A DNA stretch of 64,000 nt from Deltaproteobacteria bacterium (GTDB lineage Bacteria > Myxococcota_A > Polyangia > Polyangiales > JADJMO01): the NCBI GenBank assembly GCA_022843175.1, contig JALHOE010000003.1, positions 1-64,000 on the forward strand, read 5' to 3'. Shown in pieces: positions 52,315 through 61,849 of the stretch (positions are counted from its first letter, which is position 1; each line of letters begins with the position of its first letter). Under the pieces are notes generated by a model. That model ran no database searches. It was not told the DNA's origin and worked only from the letters and a program-made list of their open reading frames with translations. The translations under genes and the position numbers were made by a program.

Positions 52315-53304
52315 ATGAATCGAATCGACACGCTCATCCGTTCGCTGCTCGTCGCCGTGCCCTGCGTTGCCCTCGTGGCTTGCGGCGGTGCGGGCGCAGA
52401 AGACGGTTCAGCCATCGCAAACGATCCGACGACGAGCGCTCCCGCACAGGAGACGAACGGCGACGCCCCCGTCGCGGCGGGCGAGAACACTCCGTCGGAT
52501 CCGATCGCGCTCAATGCCGACGGCGTCCCGCTCAACGAGCTCGGCACCGAGACGAAGGCGGAAGGGACCGAGGGCGACGATACGGGCTACGCGGCCACTG
52601 TCGGCCAGGATGGAGAGCTCCCGCCGCCGGTCGCGGACGTCGACTACGGCGACGACATTGGCCAGACGAGCCAGGCGCTACTCAGCTCGCGTGGCACGGC
52701 GTTGAAGGCAGAGGGCATGCGCGTCAGTGACTTCCTCAATCGGTCGGCGTCGTATTACTCCCACACCACGTACATGAACGAGTCTACCGGGACGCGTCGC
52801 ACAGACTGTTCGGGTCTGACCGGGTACATGCTCACGCGCGTCCTTCGTGAGGCCTACGACAAGGTCCCGCGCCCGAGCTGGCGTTCGAAGCCGCTCGCGG
52901 AGGACTACTTCGACTACATCGCCACCCGCTACACCAGCGCGTCGCAGCAGTCCTCTGCGCGCTGGCGGCGGATCACGTCGGTGAAGAACCTGAAGCCGGG
53001 CGACATGGTGGTGTGGAAGTATCCTGCGTCGAACCCGAACACGGGTCACATCATGATCGTTCGCGACTATCCTCGGGCCGGTCGCGCAGATCGCAGCGAG
53101 TGGATCGTTCCGGTCGTAGACAGCACGTCGACCCCGCACGCCTACAAGACGTGGGATAGCCGCGGCTCTACGTACACGGGCGTGGGTCAGGGTAGCATCG
53201 GTCTCAAGATCGACTCGAGCGGTGCGCCGCGCGCGTACTACTGGAGCGGCGGCAACAGCCCGACGGCCGTGTACAAGAGCATCGTGATGGGGCGCATCGA
53301 GTAG
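52315..53304 (+). CDS. NlpC/P60-like cysteine peptidase lipoprotein
   Basis: A 329-residue lipoprotein (MNRIDTLIRSLLVAVPCVAL, then VACGGAG). A long acidic linker leads to a papain-like fold with catalytic Cys in RRTDCSGLTGYML (about 163) and catalytic His in NTGHIMIVRDY (about 244), preceded by LKPGDMVVWKYP, as in NlpC/P60 or CHAP peptidases that cut peptidoglycan stem peptides. The third catalytic residue is not certain. Monocistronic; a hairpin follows. Confidence 0.75.
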   Translation: MNRIDTLIRSLLVAVPCVALVACGGAGAEDGSAIANDPTTSAPAQETNGDAPVAAGENTPSDPIALNADGVPLNELGTETKAEGTEGDDTGYAATVGQDGELPPPVADVDYGDDIGQTSQALLSSRGTALKAEGMRVSDFLNRSASYYSHTTYMNESTGTRRTDCSGLTGYMLTRVLREAYDKVPRPSWRSKPLAEDYFDYIATRYTSASQQSSARWRRITSVKNLKPGDMVVWKYPASNPNTGHIMIVRDYPRAGRADRSEWIVPVVDSTSTPHAYKTWDSRGSTYTGVGQGSIGLKIDSSGAPRAYYWSGGNSPTAVYKSIVMGRIE

Positions 53305-53312
53305 GGGCCGTT

Positions 53313-53329
53313 GGTCGCGCTGCGCGACC
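53313..53329 (+). terminator. Hairpin after NlpC/P60-like gene
   Basis: GGTCGCG, loop CTG, CGCGACC: a perfect 7-bp stem 9 bases after the stop codon. No T-run follows, so it could stop transcription weakly or protect the 3' end. Confidence 0.4.
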
Positions 53330-53381
53330 ACAAGGAACCGCTGCAGCCATCGCCCCAACGATGGCATGATCGCTCGCGGCG

Positions 53382-54452
53382 ATGGCGATCCGACGCGATG
53401 TGGCGAGCGCACCGGCCGCGTGGTTGATAGCGCTCGCCGTCATCGCCTGGCCGGCGGCGGGGCGGTCGGACGATGCGGTGCAGGGTTCGTCCTCTCAGAA
53501 CAAGGAGGAGCTCGCCGATGAGAATGACGACACGCCGGCGAGCGCGGATGGCGCGGACCATAAGTCCTTCCCGATCGCGAGTCCGCCGAAGCTGCCGCTC
53601 GCGGGGAAATCCATCAAGGTAGGGCTTCCCGAGAAGGACCAGGGTTCGTCGCTGCTGTGGAAGCCGCGATGGCGCAGGTTCAGCACGGGCGAGTGGGTCG
53701 TGACGGCCGTATCACTGTCAGCGGCGCTCGCGAGTCTCTTTGTGCCGGTCCGCGCAGATGCATGGAGCCGGCCCGGTTTCCTGTTCGACGAGCCGGCGCG
53801 AAACACGCTGCGCGTTCGCAGCGAGGGGTGGAGGCTCAACGTCCGCGACACCAGCGACGTGTTGCTCTCCATCTCTACGACGTACCCGTTTCTGGTCGAC
53901 TCGCTCATGGTCGCGTGGTGGCACCGCGGTTCCTCGACGGTGGCGACCCAGATGACGCTCATGAACGCCGAAGCCATGGGCATCAGCGCCGGCATTCAGG
54001 GCGTGGTGTCGGCATTGGTGAGCCGCGAGCGACCGTTCGGTCGCAACTGCGAGGACAGCGTCATCGGGCAGACGCAGGACTGCCTCACATACAACCGCTA
54101 TCGCAGCTTCTTCTCGGGCCACTCGTCGCAGGCTTTCGTCTCCGCGATGCTGACGTGCGCGCATCACGCGAACATCCCGCTCTACGGCACGCGGGGCGCG
54201 GATCGCGCGGCCTGCGTGACGCACATCGGCGTCGCGGCGGCCATCGCGACGATGCGCGTCCTCGCAGACGTCCACTACGTATCGGACGTCATCACCGGCG
54301 CGATCGTCGGCAGCGCGGTTGGGCTCGCGGTTCCTTATCTCCTTCACTACCGCGGTTCATCGGAATCCGCGCCGGCGACGAAATCGGCTTGGTCCAACGT
54401 TCGCGTGGTGCCGATGCCGACGGGCATCGCGATCACGGGTGTCTTCGGATGA
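53382..54452 (+). CDS. PAP2-family phosphatase (third, distant)
   Basis: A 356-residue protein with a signal anchor (WLIALAVIAWPAAGRSDD), a polar linker and several membrane helices. PAP2 motifs are recognisable but divergent: VSRERPFGRN, SFFSGHSSQ and ADVHYVSDVITGA. It is not a close copy of the genes at 9.9 and 22.8 kb. Its last bases overlap the following gene (ATGA). Confidence 0.75.
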   Translation: MAIRRDVASAPAAWLIALAVIAWPAAGRSDDAVQGSSSQNKEELADENDDTPASADGADHKSFPIASPPKLPLAGKSIKVGLPEKDQGSSLLWKPRWRRFSTGEWVVTAVSLSAALASLFVPVRADAWSRPGFLFDEPARNTLRVRSEGWRLNVRDTSDVLLSISTTYPFLVDSLMVAWWHRGSSTVATQMTLMNAEAMGISAGIQGVVSALVSRERPFGRNCEDSVIGQTQDCLTYNRYRSFFSGHSSQAFVSAMLTCAHHANIPLYGTRGADRAACVTHIGVAAAIATMRVLADVHYVSDVITGAIVGSAVGLAVPYLLHYRGSSESAPATKSAWSNVRVVPMPTGIAITGVFG

Positions 54453-55303
54453 GCATCGCCGCTGTGGTTCTCGCGATGACCGTCGTGCCGCTCGCGTCTG
54501 GGCCCGTCGGCGTCGGCACTCCGATCGAGGCGCATCCAATGCCGAGCGGCCTCGAAACCGGCAACCGCCGCGCCTTCTGGTCGGGCGGTTCACACCGTTG
54601 GTTTGTCTCCTCGATCGTTGACGGTGGGTATCTCTATCTCCGGCCGCAGATCGCCTTCGGCTACGGCAAGCCACATTGGCGCTTTGCGCAGCTCGAAACC
54701 GCCGCGACTGTCTCCGCTGGGGGTGTTGGTCAATACGGTGGTCTGCGCGTGGCGCTCCCGTACGTCGAGCTCCGCGGCGGGTTGCGTGCGCAGATCCCCT
54801 TCGCGCGCTCGTTCCTGCCACGGCAGCCAGCCTATGATCGATTCGATCTCGAGAACGAGAGCTCACCGTCGGCGCGCTACCTCGCGCTCGACGCCGATGT
54901 CGTCGCGACTGCACCTGCGTACCGAGGGGCCGTGTTTGCCCTGGTCGGGGCGCATCGTCTCCTCTCCGTGCCGGCGGAGTACGATCTCTACGAGGAGCAG
55001 CTTCGCGTGGTCGTGCGGCCGCCATGGGCCTTCCGTGCGCGCGTCGGATACACCCTGCGCTTCGGCGAGCAGGGCGCGGTCCGCATCGGTCCCGTCGCCG
55101 AGGTTGTGTACGTGCCGGCGCGAACGGCGACGATTTTCCGCGCCGGTCTGGTCGCGACGGTCGTCCTCAGCCACCACGTCGAAGTGCTGGTGACGTTGGT
55201 CCCAACGATCGTCAGTCCCGACCGCATCGGGGCTGCCGGCGGCGACTTCGCGCAGCTCGGGGTTCGCTATCGCTGGGCGACGCCGGAGCCGCCGCGCGAG
55301 TAA
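54449..55303 (+). CDS. Secreted beta-barrel-like protein
   Basis: A 284-residue protein with a signal peptide (MSIAAVVLAMTVVPLASG) and many amphipathic strands (YLYLRPQIAFGYGKPHWRFA, LRVVVRPPWAFRARVGYTLR, AGLVATVVLSHHVEVLVTLV), probably an outer membrane barrel. It starts within the end of the PAP2 gene, so the pair is translationally coupled. Function unknown. Confidence 0.6.
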   Translation: MSIAAVVLAMTVVPLASGPVGVGTPIEAHPMPSGLETGNRRAFWSGGSHRWFVSSIVDGGYLYLRPQIAFGYGKPHWRFAQLETAATVSAGGVGQYGGLRVALPYVELRGGLRAQIPFARSFLPRQPAYDRFDLENESSPSARYLALDADVVATAPAYRGAVFALVGAHRLLSVPAEYDLYEEQLRVVVRPPWAFRARVGYTLRFGEQGAVRIGPVAEVVYVPARTATIFRAGLVATVVLSHHVEVLVTLVPTIVSPDRIGAAGGDFAQLGVRYRWATPEPPRE

Positions 55304-55306
55304 GGC

Positions 55307-55901
55307 TCACGCGCGGCGTTGCGGATCAACACGACGGACGGCGTCCCAGAAGCCCGGGGCGTCGGTGAGCGTGAGCGCTACGTCGCCGAACGCGACGTCC
55401 TCGCCGAGCGCGATCAGCGCGCTCCGTGGGTCGCACCCGCGCGCCGTGGACCTTGGTTCCGTTTGCGGAGTCGAGGTCGGTGATCTCGATGAAGTCGGCG
55501 CCGATAGCGAGCTCGGCATGGCGGCGCGAGACGCTTCGGTGATCGATGACGACATCGGACGTCGGTGCACGCCCCAGAAGTCGAGCGGTGGCTGACGTCA
55601 GGGGGAGGCTCACCCAGATCTCGGTCGACTCGCCGCTTCCGGCAAGCGTCGTCTCAACGTCGTTACGCCGCGACTTCACGGTTGCCGCGCCACCGTGCGG
55701 CGCGCGCGAGCGCGGGATGAAGAACAGGCGACGGTTCGCTATCGCGAACTCGTCGCGCTCGAGCTCGAGGGCGGACCGTGCTGCGTCGAGCATTGCCGGA
55801 GCATCATCCCACGACGCGACCTGCAAACCGGTGGCGTGACGTGCTCGGCAGCGTGAACGCCTCACCGGTGCGGAAAGAGTAAAGTCCGGTGCGATGTCCA
55901 C
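55307..55901 (-). pseudogene. FHA-domain protein, frameshifted
   Basis: The ATG at 55901 gives an N-terminal region and an FHA phospho-Thr binding core: RLLGRAPTSDVVIDHRSVSR, RHAELAIGADFIEITDLDS and ANGTKVHGARV. Between about 55420 and 55445 the frame breaks; the other frame continues with SALIALGEDVAFGDVALTLT to RRVDPQRRA and a stop at 55307. A one-base indel explains both. As sequenced, the last two strands are wrong. Its ATG overlaps the YnfA gene by 8 bases, divergent. Confidence 0.6.
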
Positions 55902-56232
55902 ACCTCTTCCGATCGCGCGAACCCTTGCGCTGTTCGCGGCGACAGCCGTGGCGGAAATTGTCGGGTGCTACCTGCCATACCTCTGGCTGCGGCGCGCCGG
56001 ATCCGCGTGGCTCGTCGCCCCGGCGGCAGTGAGCCTGTCGGTGTTTGCCTGGCTGCTGACGTTGCATCCAGCGTCGGCGGGCCGCACATACGCGATGTAC
56101 GGCGGCGTGTATGTCGCGGTTGCAGTTGTGTGGGCGTTCCTCGTTGAGAAACAGCAACCAGACCGCTGGGATCTCTTCGGCGCTTCGGTGTCGCTCCTCG
56201 GAATGGCAATCGTTGCCTTCGCTCCACGCTGA
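55894..56232 (+). CDS. ynfA: YnfA/UPF0060 membrane protein
   Basis: A 112-residue protein with four membrane helices and the family wording [40 protein letters not shown] and [18 protein letters not shown]. The family belongs to small multidrug-resistance-like transporters of uncertain substrate. Complete in length. Confidence 0.9.
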   Translation: MSTPLPIARTLALFAATAVAEIVGCYLPYLWLRRAGSAWLVAPAAVSLSVFAWLLTLHPASAGRTYAMYGGVYVAVAVVWAFLVEKQQPDRWDLFGASVSLLGMAIVAFAPR

Positions 56233-56238
56233 GGTCGG

Positions 56239-56556
56239 TCATGAAGCCGCGATTACGCGCGACGCTCCCCACCCAGCGAAGACACCGGCGACCAGCACGG
56301 CGCCGGTCGCGACAGCGACGCCCAGCCCGAGTCCGGCGCAACCCACCGCGATAGCCGCTACCGCGATTGCCGCTGCCGCAAACCAGCCGGAGCTGGAACG
56401 CAACGAGCGGCTATGTACGGCGGTGACGACCGCAGCCGAAGCGAAGCCTATCAACGATCAGTACACGCCGCACTCGCGGACCGAATCGGCACCGCACAGC
56501 GCGCGGACGACGAACACGGTTGCGATTGGCGCGGCTCCTGCGATCAGGCCCGCCAT
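56239..56556 (-). pseudogene. Small membrane protein with in-frame stop
   Basis: The minus-strand ATG at 56556 reads MAGLIAGAAPIATVFVVRAL, then ADSVRECGVY and a TGA at 56460-56458. The same frame then runs on as SLIGFASAAVVTAVHSRSLR and two further hydrophobic stretches to a stop at 56239. It may be one three-helix protein broken by a nonsense change, or two small proteins. No family recognised. Its upstream side abuts the 3' end of a group II intron remnant. Confidence 0.3.
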
Positions 56557-56596
56557 CGCACCGTTGCCTGCGGTTCGGCTCCTCCATTGGTAGATC

Positions 56597-57248
56597 TTAC
56601 TTTCCCATCGCGTTAAGCGATGTTTCCGGAAGACCCCCGTTCAAACCGTGCATGCGGATTTCCCGCACACGGCTTACCGATGATCTCTCGTGGCGTCGCA
56701 TTACGCAGCCTCCGGGTAGCGGATGGTTCCGCGCAGGCGGTGAAGGCCGTGGGCTTCGAAGAAGTCGCGTTGCCAGGTCAGGGCTTCGCCGGGGCGAAGA
56801 TTTCTGCCCTTTCTCTTGATCATCAGCGTCCGCAATCTTTCGAGTACGTAGCTGTCGACGGCGAGAAACTTCTTCGCGGCATTTCCGGTACGGAAGTAGT
56901 TGCCCCAGCCGCGCAGCACCGGATTCAGCTCACCAATGATGGTGCGCAGATCTTGATGTCGCCGCCCGTTCGGAGCGATCTCCTTCACGCGTTGCCGTAC
57001 CCGCTTCATGCTTCGCTGCGACGGTTCGCGCTGCAGGAAGAAGACGCGTTTCCGCGACCGCTCCCAGATCGGACCCGACATGCGCTTGCGCAGATGACAG
57101 CCGAGGAAGTCGAAGCCTTGCAGTCCCCTGCTCAGATCGACGCGCCTCGTTTTCTCCGGATGGAGCTCCAAACCGAGCCGAGAGAGGATCGCGTGGATCT
57201 TCTCTTCGGCTTGCTCGATCGCCTTCGTCGTATTGCACATCACGACGA
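56597..57248 (-). mobile_element. Group II intron remnant A (3' half, host of inner intron)
   Basis: The minus strand begins at TCGTCGTG, continuing LVVMCNTTKAIEQAEEKIHA and ILSRLGLELHPEKTRRVD, which is the part of a group II intron reverse transcriptase right after its YADD motif. Maturase domain X follows (IIGELNPVLRGWGNYFRTGN; stop near 56701). Domain V (56643-56676) and a domain VI-like hairpin lead to a plausible 3' end near 56597. The 5' half is missing. The point where coding begins is exactly the 3' border of the inner intron. Confidence 0.7.
56643..56676 (-). ncRNA. Group II intron domain V (outer intron)
   Basis: On the minus strand the hairpin AAGCCGTGTGCGG, loop GAAA, TCCGCATGCACGGTTT has the AGC catalytic triad, the GNRA loop and the 2-nt bulge of domain V. 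It follows the maturase stop at the expected distance. Confidence 0.65.
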
Positions 57249-58190
57249 GTCGAGTAGCCCGAGGGAATCTCACCCTCGGGCCCTCACAGAACCGGACGTG
57301 AAACTCTCGCCTCATCCGGCTCCTCCGATCCCGGCCGCAGGTGTCGCGCCAAAACGCCAGTGCGCGAAGAGGGCAGGCTCGCGTCGCGCGATCCCTCCCA
57401 ACCAGTGCACCGATGCGCGTTCTCGACGACGAAACCTATTAAACTTTCGTCGCGCCCATGACGTTAGGGCCTCGTTGATGTGCCGCAGGACTTGGATGCA
57501 CTTCGATCGGTAGAAACGACCGTAGAAGTTCATCCATCCCTGCGCCACCGGGTTGACGAGACGTGCGAGGTCTTCGATCGGACGGTTGTTCCTCGTGGAG
57601 GCCATCCGCCAGTCTCGAATGCGCGCCCGAATCGACTTGGCTGCCTTGGTACTGATCGCCGGCAGGAAGCTCACGAAGTGCTTACCCCACCGGTTCTTCG
57701 CTCGTCGTGGCTGGAAGGTGTAGCCGAGGAAATCGAACGCGACGTGTTCGTGTTCCCCGCGCCGATCGTCATCCTTGCAGTAGACGATCTTGGTCTTCTT
57801 CGGATGAAGCTCCAGACCGCACTGCGCGAGACGATCTCGGATGGCCGCCAACACCGTGCGGGCCTCGCGTTCGGTCCGGCAGTGCACGACAGCGTCGTCC
57901 GCGTACCTCTCGAAAGAAGTGTGCGGGAACGTCCTCTGCATCCACTTGTCGAACGCGTAGTGCAAGAAGAGGTTCGCCAGGAGCGGCGAAATGACGCCAC
58001 CCTGGGGAGTCCCCTTCGTCCGCGACTCCAAGGTGCCGTCTTCGCGTTGCAGGGGAGCACGGAGCCACCGCGCAACGTAGAGGCTCTCGACGTCCGGCTT
58101 GGGAACCGCAGATCTCTCCGCGTACCCCGGACCTGCTACCCGGCGCTTCGGCGCTTACCGGGACGGGACTCTCACCCGCTGGAAAAGCGC
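57249..58190 (-). mobile_element. Group II intron remnant B (inner, 5' truncated)
   Basis: Minus strand. An RT frame opens around 58130 (LYVARWLRAPLQREDGTLES), with RT motifs TKGTPQGGVISPLLANLFLH and FERYADDAVVHC. It continues through KTKIVYCKDDD, FDFLGYTF and domain X (LVNPVAQGWMNFYGRFYRS) to a stop in domain V (57312). RT domains 0-3 are missing. Between 58130 and about 58190 a structured stretch (GTGAGAGTCCCGTCCC, GTAGCAGGTCCGGGG) resembles intron domain I, so the 5' part is fused by deletion. The 3' end, CTACTCGAC, is at 57249, abutting remnant A. Confidence 0.7.
57288..57322 (-). ncRNA. Group II intron domain V (inner intron)
   Basis: Minus strand: GAGCCGGATGAGGC, loop GAGA, GTTTCACGTCCGGTTC. 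Domain V features: AGC triad, GNRA-type loop, bulge. A stem CCCGAGGG/CCCTCGGG after it (57258-57283) is domain VI with the branch-point A near the 3' end. Confidence 0.7.
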
Positions 58191-58377
58191 AGCGAGCTGA
58201 GCACGTACGATGTGCCTGGGCACTTCGGCTGCGATCAGCGTCACGACGCGACACCGCGAAAAGACTACGAGGGCGATCAGCACCGCGGATGCGATCAGAA
58301 TCCGGCCGGTCAACGGCCCCGCAATCACGACACCGGCGGCTGTAAACACCAACGCCGCCGGCGCCAGCCGCGCTGCG
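58155..58377 (-). pseudogene. Membrane protein fragment
   Basis: A minus-strand piece with two hydrophobic segments (LVFTAAGVVIAGPLTGRIL, IASAVLIALVVFSRCRVVTL) and EVPRHIVRAQLAALFQRVR. It has no proper start upstream because it is cut at 58378 by the recombinase remnant, and at the other end it runs into the intron remnant. Family not recognised. Confidence 0.3.
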
Positions 58378-58961
58378 CCCTACCATCTGCTTGCAGAGCT
58401 ACAACTCAGGCTCGGACTCCGGAGGGGTGAAGTGCTTGCGCTTGAAAGCGATTGGCTGGACGAGGCCGAAGGCAGGGTCACGGTTCCATGTAACGCCCGC
58501 TTTGCACCGAAGAGCCGGCAGGCGCGCGTTGTCGATGGCGTTGATCCGGAGACTTTCCACCTCGCACGCGTCGCGGTCGAGGCCAAGGCCGCACTTTGTG
58601 TGACCGAGGCTGGATACAAGATGGCGCTCCGTCGCGCATGCGCGCGTTGGCTGAGGCCGGACGACCCTGGCGGTTCCGGAACAAGTCGCACTCCCTTCGA
58701 AGCGCGTACACAACGTGGAGCAAGCACGTTGGCGTGCCGTTGGACGTTGTATCGCGACGGCTCGGTCACTCGAGCGAGCGCATCACGGAACGTCATTACC
58801 TCGGGCGAACGAACGATCCGCCGACGGTACCGTTCGCGCGTCTTCCGCTCGTCTCGCTCGACGCGGCCGGCACTTCGGCAGCTGCCTCGGGGCTCGGCGG
58901 CGTATCCTCCCCACTACCCGATGGGATGCTCGGCGCACGCTCGCCCGGCAACGGAACGTGA
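58378..58961 (+). pseudogene. Tyrosine recombinase catalytic-domain remnant
   Basis: The plus-strand sequence reads YHLLAELQLRLGLRRGEVLA (first catalytic Arg region) to YKMALRRACAR. It then shifts frame at about 58645 to LAEAGRPWRFRNKSHSLRSA (HxxR box) and LDVVSRRLGHSSERITERHY (third box with the nucleophilic Tyr), ending near 58961. The N-terminal half is absent. It is related in wording to the recombinase on the opposite strand at 59130-60459 and points towards it. Confidence 0.65.
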
Positions 58962-59129
58962 GTGATCATGGTTCGCGACTTGGCTTCTGAGAAGCCGGCG
59001 AGTGACCCAAAAGAGCTGACGCCAATCGACTTGGCCTGCGCTGAGGTGTGTTCTGTCCGGAAGGGGGCCTGCGGAGGAGGAACCTTGCGCGTCCGCGATG
59101 CCATTGCCGCCAGACTGAAGTAAGGATGG

Positions 59130-60459
59130 TCAGCGAGCCGACAGAAGTGCACTTCCTTCGAATGGTGACCGCTGCCGCTCCTCGGTGCGCCCGAAGTAGT
59201 GGCGCTCCGTCGTCCGCTCGCTTGCGTGCCCGAGCCGCAGCGCGACGACCGGGAGCGGAACCCCTGCATGCCTGCTCGCCACGGCGTACGCCGATCGCAA
59301 CGCGTGCGTTTTCCTCGTGAACGGCCACGGATGCCCATCCCGCGCGAGCCTCGCGCACGCACGATCGAACGCCTCGCGGTACCCGCAGACGGTCACATGC
59401 TGCGCTCGCTCCACCGCGATCACCTCCCGCGCGAGTTCGAACGTGAGCTTGTCGACTCCGTAGACGATCCGCCCCTCGTGCTTCTTCGTCTCAAACGCGC
59501 CGTCGACGATCACGTGCACCTCGCTGAGCCCCTCGTGAAGCCAGTGCTCGTCGAGCGCGATCACCTCGCCGCGGCGAAGCCCGAGCCGGAACTGCAGCTC
59601 GGCGATCTGGTGGAACGGGATCGCGCCGCGCCGCCTCGGTGTCATCGCCGCGAGCAGCCGTCCGATCAGCTCGTGACTCGCGACGCCCTCCTGACGGGTG
59701 CGGCGAGGGACACGCGCAGCTCTCGGCGCGTTCACCTCGCGCGTCGCGGCGAGCGCGTCGCCGGACGAGCCCGCGCCGCTTCGCGTACTCGACAAGGCGT
59801 CGCGCCGCGATCAGACGGAGGCGTAGCGTGTCGCGGCTCGCACGAAGCCGTTCGCTCTCCAGCCACCGCTCGACGAGGATCTCGTCGAGCTGGCGCGACG
59901 TCGTGCGCTGCATCGACGCGGCGAACCCGACGAGGCCGCCGCGCTTGCCAGTAAGGAGCGCGCGGTAGAGCGCGACGGTGCTCGCTGCCGGACGACAACC
60001 TGGAAGCTCGCCTTTGAGGAACGCAGCGAGGAACTCTTCGACGAGATCGTTCAACGACACGACGACGGCCGGCGCTGCTGCGGGACGCACGCCGCCGAGC
60101 GCGGCGTACACCTCGATGCGGCGCCGTTCGAGGATCGTTCGCGCCTCGCTCTCGTCGTCGGTCCCGGTCGCCTCGATCGCGGCGACGCCGGCCTCGCGCG
60201 AGAGCTTCCGGCCCCACCGGATGCCGAGGAGCCCGGACCGGAGCCGCACCGGATCGACGTCCCCGCACCGTGCCCGGCGCGGGCGTTTGCTTGCTTTTGC
60301 TTGCGACGGCGCGCCGGCCGTCGCGTTCTGACCTTGTTTTTCCGGTGTGCCGCGGTTCGAGCGCCTTACCTGGGGGTCGGAGGGGTGCGCGAGCGGGGCT
60401 CGGCGCGTCGTCGCAACGGATGCCAAGCGGTTGGCGATGGGGCGCTTCGGGATCTGCAT
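59130..60459 (-). pseudogene. Tyrosine recombinase, frameshifted
   Basis: The ATG at 60459 starts MQIPKRPIANRLASVATTRR. The N-terminal SAM-like core-binding part (LVEEFLAAFLKGELPGCRPA, STVALYRALLTG, RRLVEYAKRRGLVR) is followed by a shift near 59765. The catalytic domain continues as FHQIAELQFRLGLRRGEVIA, FTRKTHALRSAYAVASRHAG and LGHASERTTERHYFGRT (active Tyr), stop near 59130. One indel separates an otherwise full integrase. It starts inside an RCC1 remnant on the other strand. Confidence 0.65.
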
Positions 60460-61204
60460 CGTGACCGAGGACGGACGCGTGAAGTGCTCGCCGCAGTAGC
60501 GCCGCCGCGAGCCGGCTTGTGAGCTCGGAGCGTCGTTGCCGCGTTGCAACTCGCAAGGCGCCTCCGAGCGCACGCTCCGCCCCGAATGGTGGACGTGGAA
60601 CGCTATCGACGATGCCGTCGACGTCGCGGTCGGATTGCACCACGCGTGCCTCCTCCGTGCGGGCGGCGACGTCGTCTGTCACGGCTGGGATGCCATGGGG
60701 TCGTTCGCGATCACGTCCCGACGACCCGTCGCGCCGTCGATCGCGATCGCGGCCGGGACCGACTCCACGTGCACGCTCTCGGCGGAGGGCGTCGTTGCCT
60801 GCGCCGGCGTCGTGGCCGGCACGCCGATCGAGGGCAACGCCGCGCAAGTGGACTGCTCGTTCGGCACGACCTGCGTGCGGCACCCAGTCGAGGCTACGGG
60901 AAGGTACCGCGCGATCGCGATGTCGGGCGACATGTCCTACGGCTACACATACGCGGCGACGTACCAGGGCACCAACACGTCGTGCACCATCGACCTCGAC
61001 GGTCGACTGCAGTGCACTGGTATCAGCAGGTACTCGTGGCGGCCGGAGCGGCCACATGAAGTCGAGAGCCCTGCGGTGGCCGTCGCCGCCGGCACGAGCT
61101 CGGTGTGCGCAGCATTTGCGGATCGCAGCGTTCGATGCTGGGGGGCCCTGGGGGATTGGTTTTGGTGGCCCGAGGTACCGTTCTCAAAGGGCGCGATACC
61201 CTGA
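60380..61204 (+). pseudogene. RCC1-repeat protein remnant with in-frame stop
   Basis: The plus strand is readable from about 60380 as GCASGARRVVATDAKRLAMG, then RFGICIVTEDGRVKCSPQ, a TAG stop at 60497-60499, and on in the same frame to RTLRPEWWTWNAIDDAVDVA, HHACLLRAGGDVVCHGWDAM and VCAAFADRSVRCWGALGD, stop at 61204. RCC1 Cys patterns match the protein at 14287-15516. The N-terminus is lost where the recombinase gene begins on the opposite strand. Confidence 0.55.
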
Positions 61205-61281
61205 CCGCGATGCCCCTACCACCCGTACGTCCACGAGTCGGATCCGTCGTCTACCGGGGTCGTGCGCGCACTCCCGTAGCC

Positions 61282-61695
61282 TCAAGCGGGCTTGTTCGAC
61301 GAGAGCGGGAGATGGATCGGCACCACCGCCCACTCCGCGCAGCGCCGGTACTTTCCGCTCCCCTGCCAATGCACGCAGATCGCGTTGCGAAACACGAGGC
61401 GTGAGGCGCTCCACCCGACGTCCGGAAAGTCCGCGTGGGTCTGCTCGACGCAAATGCTCTGCGCGTCGGTCCATAAGGTCGCTTCGAAGCCGGGCTTCAC
61501 CTTCGCATCGAGGAGCTTCGCCAGGCCCGAGTCGCAGGGCATCACGCTGCCGGACCAGATGCGGACGCGTATCGCGTGGGACCCGCTCACCGAGACGTAG
61601 ACGGGCGCGATCGGAAACGGCGCCTGCGGCGCAGCCGAATGGGCCAGCCCGCTCGTGAAAATCAGCCCCCACGCCGCGACGGTCGTGATCCGCAC
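61282..61695 (-). CDS. Small secreted protein, hypothetical
   Basis: A 137-residue frame from GTG 61695 with a signal peptide (RITTVAAWGLIFTSGLAHSA). The mature part has two Cys pairs (VMPCDSGLAKLLDAKVKPGF, SICVEQTHADF, NAICVHWQGSGKYRRC). No family recognised; probably a surface or periplasmic protein. Confidence 0.5.
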   Translation of the reverse strand: MRITTVAAWGLIFTSGLAHSAAPQAPFPIAPVYVSVSGSHAIRVRIWSGSVMPCDSGLAKLLDAKVKPGFEATLWTDAQSICVEQTHADFPDVGWSASRLVFRNAICVHWQGSGKYRRCAEWAVVPIHLPLSSNKPA

Positions 61696-61849
61696 CGCCC
61701 GAGGGGAAGCATCAATCGCGCCACCACATGAATCTCGTCGACGTCCTCGTATCGGTCGCGGCGAGATGTCCCTTGGTGGACACGGCTGCTCTCGGTGGTT
61801 CGTTGGGCGAAGTGCGTCCGTATGGTAGACCGATGCAACGCGAGGGACC

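Noticed and set aside
56458-56460. TGA read as selenocysteine
   Set aside because: No SECIS-like hairpin and no redox context; the surrounding sequence is plain membrane protein.
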